A stretch of DNA of 13,836 nt, taken from NCBI GenBank assembly GCA_964428485.1, contig CAYRYP010000039.1, positions 1-13,836 of the forward strand. The letters are read 5' to 3'. Source of the DNA: CAZPAN01 sp964428485 (lineage in GTDB: Bacteria; Actinomycetota; Coriobacteriia; Coriobacteriales; CADBOM01). The notes under the pieces are model-generated. The model saw only the letters and a program-made list of their open reading frames with translations. It was not told the DNA's origin and ran no database searches. This document shows, piece by piece, positions 1 through 5,943 of the stretch; position 1 is the first letter of the stretch, and each line of letters starts with the position of its first letter. Both the position numbers and the translations under genes were made by a program.

Positions 1-1191
1 CCCTGCGGCACGCATCATCTCGGAGATCTGCTCGGCGGTGTAGACGCGCATGCCCTCGATGGTCGACGACCACCTCCCGGCGTCGTTGACCACACCGTCG
101 GCCTCGTTGCAGACCATCAGGATCCCGCAGGGTCTGAGCACACGCGCGATCTCGGCAATTCCGGCGGCGGGATCTGGCCAGAAGTAGATCGTCTCGAACG
201 CAGTGGCCACATCGAAACTACCGTCGTCAAACGGCAGATCCGACACGTCGCCCAAAACGATGTCGCACCTACCCTGCGCCATCGCCTCGGAGTTCAAATC
301 ACTCGCAACCTCCACACTTGTAGGCGAGTAGTCCACGCCTGTCGCGGTGCCTTCGGGACACGCCTCGAGGAGCCTCGCTACGTTTGCTCCTCCACCGCAT
401 CCCACATCGAACGCATCGGATGCGGGATCGGCCTCGATGAACCCGAATGCCCATTCGGAGAGCTCCGCATGATGCCCAGCATTCATCCTACGAAGCATCC
501 TGCGGCCGTCCTCAGAATCCGATGGCATCCTGGCGTTGTCGTAGAAGGCGGCCTCGCGGTCCTGGCCGGAGTAAGCCTCCCGCAGCCTCCCGGCAAAGGC
601 ATAGAACCCCGGGGTGTCGACCACCGCATCGATGTCGAATAGCGTCTCCCACTCCCCTGCTGCCTCGGCAGCGGGCATCAGGGGAGTCTTGACTGCGTCG
701 GGAACATGGCCGTGAGTCATGTTGATCTGCTCGCGCGAGGTGCCGTGCGCCACCACGAAGCGCCCGCCGGGTCTGAGCAGCCTAGCGGTGCTTTCTACCA
801 GAGCGTGCTTGTCGATAATGTGCGGGTAGCAGTTGTAGGCGACCACCGCATCGAACCCGCCATCGTCCTTAAAGTCGAGCACGTCAGCGTTGACGAAGGT
901 CGCGCGCGGCTCGTCAGAGAACTTCTCGGAGGCTATCTCAACCATTCTGGCGGAGACGTCGATGCCCACGACCTCATCCGCATCCGCATCCAGGTAGAAA
1001 TCGGTCATGACCCCGGTGCCGCAGCCAACGTCGAGCACCCGATCGCCCTCGCCAACGCCTGCCATAGCCACCACGGCGCCCTGGACGGGCGATCTGCCGG
1101 CAGACATCTCGTCCCAGCTGTCGGCCCGGAAGTCGAAATATGCTGCAACCCTGTTCAGTTCGCCCGACTCAGATGCCGCCAAGTAGATCAC
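1..1191 (-). CDS. Tandem class I SAM-dependent methyltransferase fusion (partial, runs off left edge)
   Basis: A single open minus-strand frame of 397 codons reaches the window edge without a stop. Counting from the GTG at 1191, it holds two complete Rossmann methyltransferase signatures. Domain 1 (about 10-205) has DVGCGTG at 54-60 and the late motif AHGTSREQIN at 148-157. Domain 2 (about 206 to the edge) has DVGCGGG at 262-268 and TAFETIYFWPD at 330-340. Both motif I copies are intact, so both halves may bind SAM. The domains are unlike each other, so this is a fusion of two families and not a recent duplication. The methyl acceptor is unknown. The gene lies 52 nt after the FecE-type ATPase gene, so it is probably the last gene of the chelate-uptake operon. 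The start is uncertain: GTG 1191 and TTG 1182 are the only usual start codons between the frame's upstream stop (1282-1284) and domain 1, and neither has a good ribosome site. The ATG at 720 falls inside domain 1 and is not a start. Confidence 0.85.
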   Translation of the reverse strand, partial: MIYLAASESGELNRVAAYFDFRADSWDEMSAGRSPVQGAVVAMAGVGEGDRVLDVGCGTGVMTDFYLDADADEVVGIDVSARMVEIASEKFSDEPRATFVNADVLDFKDDGGFDAVVAYNCYPHIIDKHALVESTARLLRPGGRFVVAHGTSREQINMTHGHVPDAVKTPLMPAAEAAGEWETLFDIDAVVDTPGFYAFAGRLREAYSGQDREAAFYDNARMPSDSEDGRRMLRRMNAGHHAELSEWAFGFIEADPASDAFDVGCGGGANVARLLEACPEGTATGVDYSPTSVEVASDLNSEAMAQGRCDIVLGDVSDLPFDDGSFDVATAFETIYFWPDPAAGIAEIARVLRPCGILMVCNEADGVVNDAGRWSSTIEGMRVYTAEQISEMMRAAG

Positions 1192-1207
1192 GCCCCGATC
1201 ATGCCAA

Positions 1208-1234
1208 GCACTGCCGACGAATTGCCACCAGTGC
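1208..1234 (-). promoter_or_regulatory. Inverted repeat between ATPase and methyltransferase genes
   Basis: GCACTG (1208-1213) and CAGTGC (1229-1234) are perfect 6-nt arms with 15 nt between them. They lie in the 52-nt gap separating the ATPase stop from the methyltransferase start. The repeat could form a modest RNA hairpin that adjusts expression of the last gene. There is no T-run, and chance is not excluded. Confidence 0.25.
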
Positions 1235-1243
1235 GTCCGATTT

Positions 1244-1996
1244 CTACGCAGGCACCACGATCCTGTGCCCGCCGTGCTCGATTATATCGGAGGCCATACC
1301 GTAGACCTCCTCTATGGCACGTGCATCCACGACCTCCTGCCCTCCCTGCGCGTAGACCCCTCCGTCTTTGAGAAGCAGGAAACTGTCGCAGTATCGAAGA
1401 GCCAGGTTCACATCGTGCAGTACCGCCGCCATGGCAATCCCGCGCCCGTGCGCAAGCTCCGCGCACATTCGCATTACCTCGTGCTGGTTTGCCAGGTCGA
1501 GATTGTTGGTGGGCTCGTCGAGAAGCAGCGTCGACGCCTCCTGAGCGATCGCGCGGGCGAGTATAACCTTCTGAAACTCCCCTCCCGACAGTTCATCGAC
1601 GTACCGCAGTGCCAAGTCGGCCATCCCGAACGCCTCCAGCAGCTCGCCTATGGCGTCCAGATCCTCTCCGGTGGGAGCCCCTTTCATCAGGGGCCTTCTG
1701 CCCATCAGTACCGTGTCAAAGACGCTCATGCGATTGGCATGGCAGTGCTGTGGCACGAAGGCCAGAAGTTCGGCTCGACTCGAGCGGGAGATGCCCTGTA
1801 TGTCGCGCCCGTCAACCAGCACCTCTCCGGAGTCGGGGCGCACCAGCCCCGACAGACACGAGAGCAGCGTGGACTTGCCGCATCCGTTCACTCCGAGCAC
1901 GGCCAGAAACGATCCAGCATCCACGTGCACGTCGATGCCGGTGAGAACGGGTGAGCCCGCGGTGTAAGAGAACTCCAATCCCCTGGCCTCGATCAT
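1244..1996 (-). CDS. FecE/BtuD-type ABC transporter ATPase (iron chelate/corrinoid class)
   Basis: A 250-residue cytoplasmic ATPase that would drive the FecCD-type permease encoded just upstream. All ABC motifs are intact: Walker A GVNGCGKST (35-43), Q-loop Gln83, signature LSGGE (136-140), Walker B LLLDEPT (157-163) and switch histidine in LHDVN. Length and sequence fit the FecE/FhuC/BtuD subfamily, which imports iron siderophores, haem, cobalamin and related chelates; the substrate cannot be read from the ATPase. The ATG at 1996 overlaps the permease TGA (1993-1995) as ATGA, so the two are translationally coupled. A much longer reading of this frame back to 3013 exists, but that extension is only an alternative frame of the permease gene. 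The overlap and the family's conserved N-terminus fix the start at 1996. Confidence 0.93.
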   Translation of the reverse strand: MIEARGLEFSYTAGSPVLTGIDVHVDAGSFLAVLGVNGCGKSTLLSCLSGLVRPDSGEVLVDGRDIQGISRSSRAELLAFVPQHCHANRMSVFDTVLMGRRPLMKGAPTGEDLDAIGELLEAFGMADLALRYVDELSGGEFQKVILARAIAQEASTLLLDEPTNNLDLANQHEVMRMCAELAHGRGIAMAAVLHDVNLALRYCDSFLLLKDGGVYAQGGQEVVDARAIEEVYGMASDIIEHGGHRIVVPA

Positions 1997-3108
1997 CTGC
2001 GCACCCCCCGGAACAGGAGATACACGAACAGGGGAGCGCCCACGAACGAGGTGATGGCGCTGATCGGCAGGATCATCGGGGACATCGCGGTATGCGCGAT
2101 TATGTCGGAGACTAGCAGCAACACCCCACCGGCAAACGCCGACGCCGGCAGCAGGAAACGGTAGTCGCTGCCGATGAAGCGCCTCATGACATGCGGTGCC
2201 ACGAGTCCCACAAAGTTTATGATCCCGCAAAACGCTATCACGGTGGAGGCCGCTGCGGATGCTACAAGCATCGAGAGCACCCTGGTGCGCCTGACGTTGA
2301 CCCCGAGACCGTGCGCAGAGACCTCTCCGGTCTCGATAGCATTGAGATTCCACCTGTTGAAGATGAAGTAGATGGCCGACGCCAGAGTCACCACACCCAT
2401 AATCGCAAGCTGCTGGTAGTTGACCCTGCTGAGATCTCCGAAGGTCCAAAAGACCACGGCAGCTACCTGCGAGTCGTCCGCGAAGTACTGGATCATCGTC
2501 GTGACCCCGGTAAACAGCGCCGATATTGCGACACCGGCGAGCACAATCGACTCCGGGGTCATCTCGCGCAGACGAAACAGCCCGAGGATTATCAGGGTGG
2601 AGGCCATCGCACCCACGAATGCGATGAGAGCCGTCAGATAAGGATTGGCCGACATTGTCACTGTGGAGGAGCCGCCGACTCCTGCGGCCCCGGCTCCCGC
2701 AAAGATGATCGCGATCGACGCCCCCATCGCCGCACCCTGGGACACCCCAAGCGTACTGGCGGATGCGAGCGGGTTTCGGAGCACCGCCTGGAAGGCGCAT
2801 CCGGCCAGTGCCAGCGCGATGCCGCCAAGGATGGCTGTGAGCACCCTGGGCATCCTGAGGTTCCATACGATGATCATACTGTGCTCGTCGCCGAACCCGA
2901 ACACCGAGGCCAACACCTGCCCCACAGACAGGTCGCTGGCTCCGATCATGATCGAGCAGACCGCAACCACAAGCAGGATCACAGCCATCAGCACCACGAC
3001 GAACCTCTTGCACCCGATATAACTCTGGTAGGCCCTGCGTGGTCCCCCGGGGGCGCTATCCCTCGCCCCGCCAGCGCTCGTTCGTGTCGGGATCTGCGTC
3101 GGTCTCAA
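1993..3108 (-). CDS. FecCD-family ABC transporter permease (metal-chelate uptake)
   Basis: A multi-spanning inner-membrane protein of up to 371 residues, of the FecCD/BtuC family (usually about 330-350). Family hallmarks are the LRMPR motif before a glycine-rich helix, the NPLASASTLGVSQGA block that follows, and near the C-terminus GLVAPHVMRR followed by hydrophobic helices. It would form a homodimeric pore, since the operon has one permease gene. An in-frame stop at 3115-3117 limits the start. The first available codon is TTG at 3108, with only a loose GGTGG about 10 nt upstream, giving about 30 hydrophilic residues before the first membrane helix. A later GTG, preceded by AAGAGG and close to that first helix, is an alternative. 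The gene follows the binding-protein gene after 52 nt and overlaps the ATPase gene by 4 nt. Confidence 0.92.
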   Translation of the reverse strand: MRPTQIPTRTSAGGARDSAPGGPRRAYQSYIGCKRFVVVLMAVILLVVAVCSIMIGASDLSVGQVLASVFGFGDEHSMIIVWNLRMPRVLTAILGGIALALAGCAFQAVLRNPLASASTLGVSQGAAMGASIAIIFAGAGAAGVGGSSTVTMSANPYLTALIAFVGAMASTLIILGLFRLREMTPESIVLAGVAISALFTGVTTMIQYFADDSQVAAVVFWTFGDLSRVNYQQLAIMGVVTLASAIYFIFNRWNLNAIETGEVSAHGLGVNVRRTRVLSMLVASAAASTVIAFCGIINFVGLVAPHVMRRFIGSDYRFLLPASAFAGGVLLLVSDIIAHTAMSPMILPISAITSFVGAPLFVYLLFRGVRR

Positions 3109-3129
3109 CTCCCGTCACCCACCAAGGCT

Positions 3130-3144
3130 CGCGCCCCGGGCGCG
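3130..3144 (-). promoter_or_regulatory. GC-rich intercistronic inverted repeat between binding protein and permease genes
   Basis: CGCGCCC and GGGCGCG are perfect 7-nt complementary arms around one base, in the 52-nt gap after the binding-protein stop. No T-run follows, so it is not a classical terminator. In many uptake operons such a hairpin protects the upstream binding-protein message and lowers downstream expression; that role is inferred here. Confidence 0.45.
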
Positions 3145-3160
3145 CACGCACGCATCCACG

Positions 3161-4303
3161 CTACTCCTGCGAGGGAATCTCGACCCGCTCAAAGTCCATC
3201 CCCGCCTCCTGCAGCTGCGGGTAGATGTCCACTCCAAGCATCGTAGAGAGGATGTCGGAGTAGGTGGAGGCAAGATCAACATCGGAGAAGGCGTCCGGAT
3301 AGAGGGTCGCACCGATGAAGTAGGCGTTGCAGATCCCCATCTCCACATTCATCCCGTTGTAGACCACCGCGGGCTGCGAGTAGATGTTTCCGTTCTGAAA
3401 CGCCGTCAGACTCTCGAAAAAGTCGGGGCTTGAGTTGTAGTCCGACAGCATTAGATCCATGTTCGCGGTGTTTACGAAGATATAGTCGGGATCCCACACG
3501 CTGAGCTGCTCGAGGTCGATGTCGAAAGAGCCGGAGGTCCCGACCTCGTCCGCTACGTTGTCCGCATTGACCGCGACCGCCGGCGGGTACTGCCCGTACG
3601 TGCCGCTGAACGACTTGGCACCGCGGTAGTTGATCGCACCGAAGTAGCAGGTTGGTCTCTGGTCGTCCTCGATGTCGGCGGTGCGGGAGAGCAGATCTTG
3701 CTCCCACTCCATAATCTTGTCCACGACGCTCTGGGCGTGGCTCTCCGTCCCAATGGCCTGCCCTACGGTGAGTATGGAATTGTACACGTTCTCGTCGAAC
3801 ATCGACTCCTCGTAGTAGATTCCCACCACCGGTATGCCGATAGAGTTCTGCAGCTCGTCGCACTCGTCCGCACTGCGGCTGGAGATTATCACGTCAGGAT
3901 CGAGCTCTAGGAGCAACTCGGTGTTGACGTTCGTCTCGTTGAGATGGTTGCCGTTGCTGGTCGAGGGCAGTGTCGAGAACAGATCGGCCCAGGCAACCGT
4001 GTAGGGTCTCTGGATGCTGGATTCGGTCTCCATCTCGGTGACAGCGATGAGCTTGTCCTGGCCACCGGCGTAGACGACGAACTTGGCCCCGCTGCCGACC
4101 GTGGCTACACTCTCCACAGTCTCAGGAACCTCGACACTCCTGCCGTAGACGTCGGTGATCGTCCTGGTTGCGCCCTCCTCGGAACTCGCATCCTGTGCGC
4201 AGCCTACCAGCATCAGCGATGCGAGCAGCGCCAGCAGCGCCGCTGCAGCAAACCTCAGTGCCAATGTTGCCACCTGCGGCATATTAAACAGTCTTCCAAG
4301 CAA
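3161..4303 (-). CDS. FecB/TroA-fold lipoprotein, chelate-binding subunit of ABC importer
   Basis: A 380-residue extracytoplasmic binding protein of the helical-backbone metal-receptor class (periplasmic-binding-protein-2 family: iron siderophores, haem, cobalamin, molybdate). The N-terminus has a basic and hydrophobic signal ending in LVGC, with the lipidated Cys at residue 35. The family opening T-D-V-Y-G-R and VEVP follows at about 50-60, then the ELDPDVIIS segment that closes lobe 1. It would deliver ligand to the FecCD permease encoded downstream. The start is TTG at 4303, chosen because AGGAGG stands 5 nt before it; the in-frame ATG at 4282 has no comparable site and would shorten the signal peptide by 7 residues. 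It is the first gene of the operon and lies directly behind a promoter with a palindromic operator candidate. The ligand is not identifiable from sequence alone. Confidence 0.9.
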   Translation of the reverse strand: MLGRLFNMPQVATLALRFAAAALLALLASLMLVGCAQDASSEEGATRTITDVYGRSVEVPETVESVATVGSGAKFVVYAGGQDKLIAVTEMETESSIQRPYTVAWADLFSTLPSTSNGNHLNETNVNTELLLELDPDVIISSRSADECDELQNSIGIPVVGIYYEESMFDENVYNSILTVGQAIGTESHAQSVVDKIMEWEQDLLSRTADIEDDQRPTCYFGAINYRGAKSFSGTYGQYPPAVAVNADNVADEVGTSGSFDIDLEQLSVWDPDYIFVNTANMDLMLSDYNSSPDFFESLTAFQNGNIYSQPAVVYNGMNVEMGICNAYFIGATLYPDAFSDVDLASTYSDILSTMLGVDIYPQLQEAGMDFERVEIPSQE

Positions 4304-4374
4304 AGGATCCTCCTGTCTCTAGCAGCCCCGGTTCCTCGCTCAGCTCCACAGGTCTGACGATCGGGCTGAAAGCA

Positions 4375-4399
4375 TGTTACCGTATTGTTATTCGTAACA
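4375..4399 (-). promoter_or_regulatory. Palindromic operator candidate for the chelate-uptake operon
   Basis: TGTTAC (4375-4380) and GTAACA (4394-4399) form perfect 6-nt arms separated by 13 nt. The repeat covers the predicted -10 region of the operon promoter and reaches its predicted start of transcription, the usual place for a repressor site such as that of a metal-responsive regulator. It is not an obvious match to the Fur, DtxR or NikR consensus as I know them. No regulator gene lies in the window. Confidence 0.5.
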
Positions 4400-4413
4400 C
4401 TGACCGATGTCAA
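4385..4413 (-). promoter_or_regulatory. Promoter of the chelate-uptake operon
   Basis: On the minus strand there is a perfect -35 TTGACA (4408-4413), a 17-nt spacer and a weaker -10 TAACAA (4385-4390). Predicted transcription starts near 4378, leaving a leader of about 75 nt before the TTG start codon at 4303. The leader contains CAGCCC (minus strand, 4363-4368) complementary to GGGCTG (4323-4328), a possible long-range stem, but it is too short for a cobalamin riboswitch. Confidence 0.6.
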
Positions 4414-4571
4414 CGCTCGGATTTCGCTCCAGCCCCATGTCTCCCCTCGTCGCAGACTACCGCCACAGACTGCCCTACTCCGCCAGATTGAGGAGCCAAT
4501 TCACGCGATATTCCAGGCCGAGATCCCTCGCACCGTTTACCGCGACGAGCGACTTTTCTTCTCGAGATCAC

Positions 4572-4600
4572 TTGCCAACACCAACCCAGGCCTGTAGTAT
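4572..4600 (+). promoter_or_regulatory. Promoter of the tRNA-Gln/tRNA-Glu unit
   Basis: The -35 TTGCCA (4572-4577), a 17-nt spacer and the -10 TAGTAT (4595-4600) lie 45 nt before the first tRNA base. Transcription should start near 4607, giving a short 5' leader to be removed by RNase P. Confidence 0.65.
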
Positions 4601-4645
4601 TCTTTCCTGCGTCTGCGGGCACCGAATGCTCGAAGCACCTAGCAC

Positions 4646-4719
4646 TGGGGTGTCGTCTAATGGCAGGACAGCGGATTCTGGTTCCGTCAGTGAGGGTTCG
4701 ACTCCTTCCACCCCAGCCA
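4646..4719 (+). tRNA. tRNA-Gln(CUG)
   Basis: A complete cloverleaf can be folded by eye. The acceptor stem TGGGGTG pairs with CACCCCA. The anticodon stem GCGGA/TCCGT flanks the loop TTCTGGT, with anticodon CTG at 4678-4680. The T arm has the GGGTTCGACTCC pattern. The mature 3' CCA is encoded (4717-4719). It is the first gene of a two-tRNA transcript, with 26 nt between this CCA and the next tRNA. The CUG anticodon reads CAG, the preferred glutamine codon in GC-rich genomes. Confidence 0.95.
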
Positions 4720-4745
4720 TTGACAAAGCCGACGCAAGAACATAT

Positions 4746-4822
4746 GGCCCGTTCGTCTAGCGGTTTAGGACACCGCCCTCTCAAGGCGGAGATCACGAGT
4801 TCGAATCTCGTACGGGCTACCA
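4746..4822 (+). tRNA. tRNA-Glu(CUC)
   Basis: The acceptor stem GGCCCGT pairs with ACGGGCT (first pair G-T). The D arm GTCTAGCGGTTTAGGAC is typical of tRNA-Glu. The anticodon stem CCGCC/GGCGG encloses CTCTCAA with anticodon CTC at 4780-4782. The T arm has GAGTTCGAATCTC. The CCA end is encoded (4820-4822). It is co-transcribed with tRNA-Gln upstream and followed 9 nt later by a strong terminator hairpin. CUC decodes GAG. Confidence 0.95.
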
Positions 4823-4831
4823 GAGAGCAAC

Positions 4832-4861
4832 GGAGCCGGCGATCGCCGGCTCCTTTCGTTT
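4832..4861 (+). terminator. Rho-independent terminator of the tRNA unit
   Basis: A perfect 9-bp stem, GGAGCCGGC with GCCGGCTCC, encloses a GATC loop (4832-4853) and is followed by TTTCGTTT. It lies just after the tRNA-Glu CCA. The minus-strand side lacks a T-run, so it is mainly a plus-strand terminator. Confidence 0.88.
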
Positions 4862-4904
4862 ATGTGTACTCCCGGCCCTGCAGAGGCCGAGTCCCCCATC
4901 GCCT

Positions 4905-5354
4905 TTAGCCGAGCTCTTCGGTGTCGAGCCAGATCGTAAACGGGCCATCGTTTACAAGAGCCACATCCATCATCGCACCGAACTCACCTGTCTGCACATC
5001 TTTCACGTCCGCACGCGCCATCTCCACAAAGCGCTCGTAGAGCTCGCATGCAGACCCGGGGGCCATAGAGTGGGTGAACGACGGACGGTTGCCCTTCCTG
5101 CAGTCCGCGTAGAGCGTGAACTGCGAAACCACCAACACCGCCCCTCCCACATCAGCCAGCGACAGGTTGGTCTTTCCGTTGGCATCCTCAAAGATGCGCA
5201 TCTTGCGGATCTTGTCCCACAACCTTTGAGCCTGCGCCTCGGAGTCTCCCTCGCCAATACCCAGCAGGATCAGATACCCCCTGCCTATGGATGAGACGAG
5301 ACATCCATCGATGGTGACAGACGCCTCGGAAACCCTCTGGACCAGTGCTCTCAT
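4905..5354 (-). CDS. dtd: D-aminoacyl-tRNA deacylase
   Basis: A 149-residue cytoplasmic enzyme that hydrolyses D-aminoacyl-tRNA (and glycine mischarged on tRNA-Ala), protecting translation from wrong-handed amino acids. Full family length and both hallmark motifs are present: SQFTLYAD (77-84), and NDGPFT (135-140), which contains the Gly-cisPro pair that excludes L-amino acids. RPSF at 90-93 is also typical. The ATG at 5354 has only a weak AGGG far upstream. With a 15-nt gap after the preceding stop, translation is probably coupled to the NifX-like gene. It converges on the tRNA pair, and a GC-rich imperfect hairpin sits in the 50-nt gap between dtd and the tRNA terminator. Confidence 0.97.
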   Translation of the reverse strand: MRALVQRVSEASVTIDGCLVSSIGRGYLILLGIGEGDSEAQAQRLWDKIRKMRIFEDANGKTNLSLADVGGAVLVVSQFTLYADCRKGNRPSFTHSMAPGSACELYERFVEMARADVKDVQTGEFGAMMDVALVNDGPFTIWLDTEELG

Positions 5355-5369
5355 ACCCGGAACTGCACC

Positions 5370-5756
5370 CTAGTTGTGATGGTGATGATGGCCGCCGTGA
5401 TTGCATGCTTCCTCGGGAAGCATGGTCCTGACTCTGCCCTCGGCGAAGAGCCTGGCCACGTCGCCCACGTTGGCGGTCTGAGTCTCGGTGTAGACAGCAA
5501 CTCCGGCCTCAGTGAAACGAATCAGCGGCGACATTCCCATTCCCACAGTGAGGATTCCGTCGACCCCGAGGGTGAGCACATAGTCGATCACCCCTCCGCA
5601 GCCCGCAACGTCGTGGTCGACGTTTTTCACGGACTCCACATTCGCGATGCTACCGTCCTCCACGGTGACTATTGTGAAATAGGGAGTGTGCCCGAAATGC
5701 CCACTCCGAGTGCTCTCAAGTCCCTTGTCAGTCTCGCTAGGGATGGCGATCTTCAT
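5370..5756 (-). CDS. NifX/NifB-type dinitrogenase Fe-Mo cofactor domain protein with His-rich tail
   Basis: A small 128-residue protein made of one domain of the NifB/NifX/MTH1175 family, which in some members carries iron-sulfur or Fe-Mo cofactor precursors. Family features are MKIAIPSE at the start, a GHFGHTPYFTI block (19-29), GCGGVIDYVL (52-61) and VGMGMSPLIRFTEAGV (71-86). The end is CNHGGHHHHHN, a natural cluster of five consecutive histidines plus Cys and another His that could bind metal. No other nitrogenase gene is present, so a role in nitrogen fixation is not supported; metal or iron-sulfur handling is more likely. The ATG at 5756 is chosen because GAGGT stands 7 nt upstream and the family begins at MKIAI. 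A longer reading to 5825 lacks support and would start upstream of the 5' hairpin. It is followed after 15 nt by dtd. Confidence 0.88.
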   Translation of the reverse strand: MKIAIPSETDKGLESTRSGHFGHTPYFTIVTVEDGSIANVESVKNVDHDVAGCGGVIDYVLTLGVDGILTVGMGMSPLIRFTEAGVAVYTETQTANVGDVARLFAEGRVRTMLPEEACNHGGHHHHHN

Positions 5757-5774
5757 GTCAGTTACCTCGATTCT

Positions 5775-5791
5775 AAGGAATCTTTTTCCTT
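5775..5791 (-). promoter_or_regulatory. Inverted repeat in leader of the NifX-like gene
   Basis: AAGGAA and TTCCTT are perfect 6-nt arms around a 5-nt loop, lying between the predicted promoter and the ribosome site of the NifX-like gene. It could be an operator or a weak RNA hairpin; its AT-rich stem makes either uncertain. Confidence 0.3.
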
Positions 5792-5823
5792 GGAAGCATC
5801 TGATTAAGTGGAAGATTGATTCC

Positions 5824-5851
5824 ATACTAAGCGCCGATCACCCTTAGACAA
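5824..5851 (-). promoter_or_regulatory. Promoter candidate for the NifX-like gene and dtd
   Basis: On the minus strand, TTGTCT (5846-5851), a 16-nt spacer and TAGTAT (5824-5829) match sigma-70-type elements moderately. The same TAGTAT -10 is used by the nearby tRNA promoter. Transcription would start near 5817, about 60 nt before the ATG. Confidence 0.45.
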
Positions 5852-5876
5852 GTATCGTCGCTGCGGACGGCGTCAA

Positions 5877-5882
5877 TATAAT
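5877..5882 (+). promoter_or_regulatory. -10 element of the efflux-transporter promoter
   Basis: A perfect TATAAT stands about 60 nt before the efflux gene's ATG, with transcription predicted near 5889. At 16 to 18 nt upstream there is no recognisable TTGACA, so the promoter may be weak or need an activator. Confidence 0.55.
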
Positions 5883-5897
5883 CCAACTATTGGTTGG
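5883..5897 (+). promoter_or_regulatory. Inverted-repeat operator candidate over the efflux gene's transcription start
   Basis: CCAAC (5883-5887) and GTTGG (5893-5897) are perfect arms 5 nt apart. They begin at the base after the TATAAT and cover the predicted transcription start. This is a typical position for a TetR- or MarR-type repressor of a drug pump. No regulator gene lies next to it. Confidence 0.45.
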
Positions 5898-5943
5898 TTT
5901 TGCAACAGCGGCAACGGGTCGCAATGGTTGTTTGGAGAAAAAG

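Larger units (their letters stand above)
4304..4645. other. Intergenic region between transporter operon and tRNA genes
   Basis: There is no convincing gene in these 342 nt. It holds the divergent promoters of the transporter operon (near 4385-4413, minus) and the tRNA unit (4572-4600, plus). The stretch 4414-4571 between them shows no recognisable feature. Short open frames crossing it run into the tRNA genes and have no ribosome sites or recognisable products. Confidence 0.6.

Noticed and set aside
1..720. A separate second methyltransferase gene starting at ATG 720
   Set aside because: That ATG lies within the C-terminal segment of domain 1 (directly after GTSREQIN). The frame is open upstream through all of domain 1, and domain 2 begins only about 45 residues later.
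706..1371. Plus-strand open frame of 221 codons near the left end
   Set aside because: It is antisense to the methyltransferase fusion, whose motifs are unmistakable on the minus strand.
1244..3013. A 589-codon minus-strand frame that contains the ATPase at its end
   Set aside because: The part before 1996 is an out-of-frame reading of the FecCD permease gene with no domain features. The ATPase has a proper coupled ATG at 1996.
2191..3246. Long plus-strand open frame of 351 codons opposite the permease gene
   Set aside because: It is antisense to a clear FecCD gene, has a composition rich in Arg, His and Asp with no recognisable domain, and arises from GC-rich codon bias.
4304..4378. Cobalamin or other riboswitch in the leader of the chelate-uptake operon
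   Set aside because: The leader is only about 75 nt and shows no B12-box-like element. Only a 6-bp long-range pairing was seen.
4410..4796. Minus-strand open frame of 128 codons, and plus-strand frames crossing 4407-4908
   Set aside because: They run through the two tRNA genes and the terminator and have no ribosome sites or recognisable protein features.
5370..5400. Run of histidine codons as a cloning tag artefact
   Set aside because: The codons are mixed, the run is followed by Asn and a stop, preceded by HGG and a natural domain, and flanked by native genes, so it appears natural.
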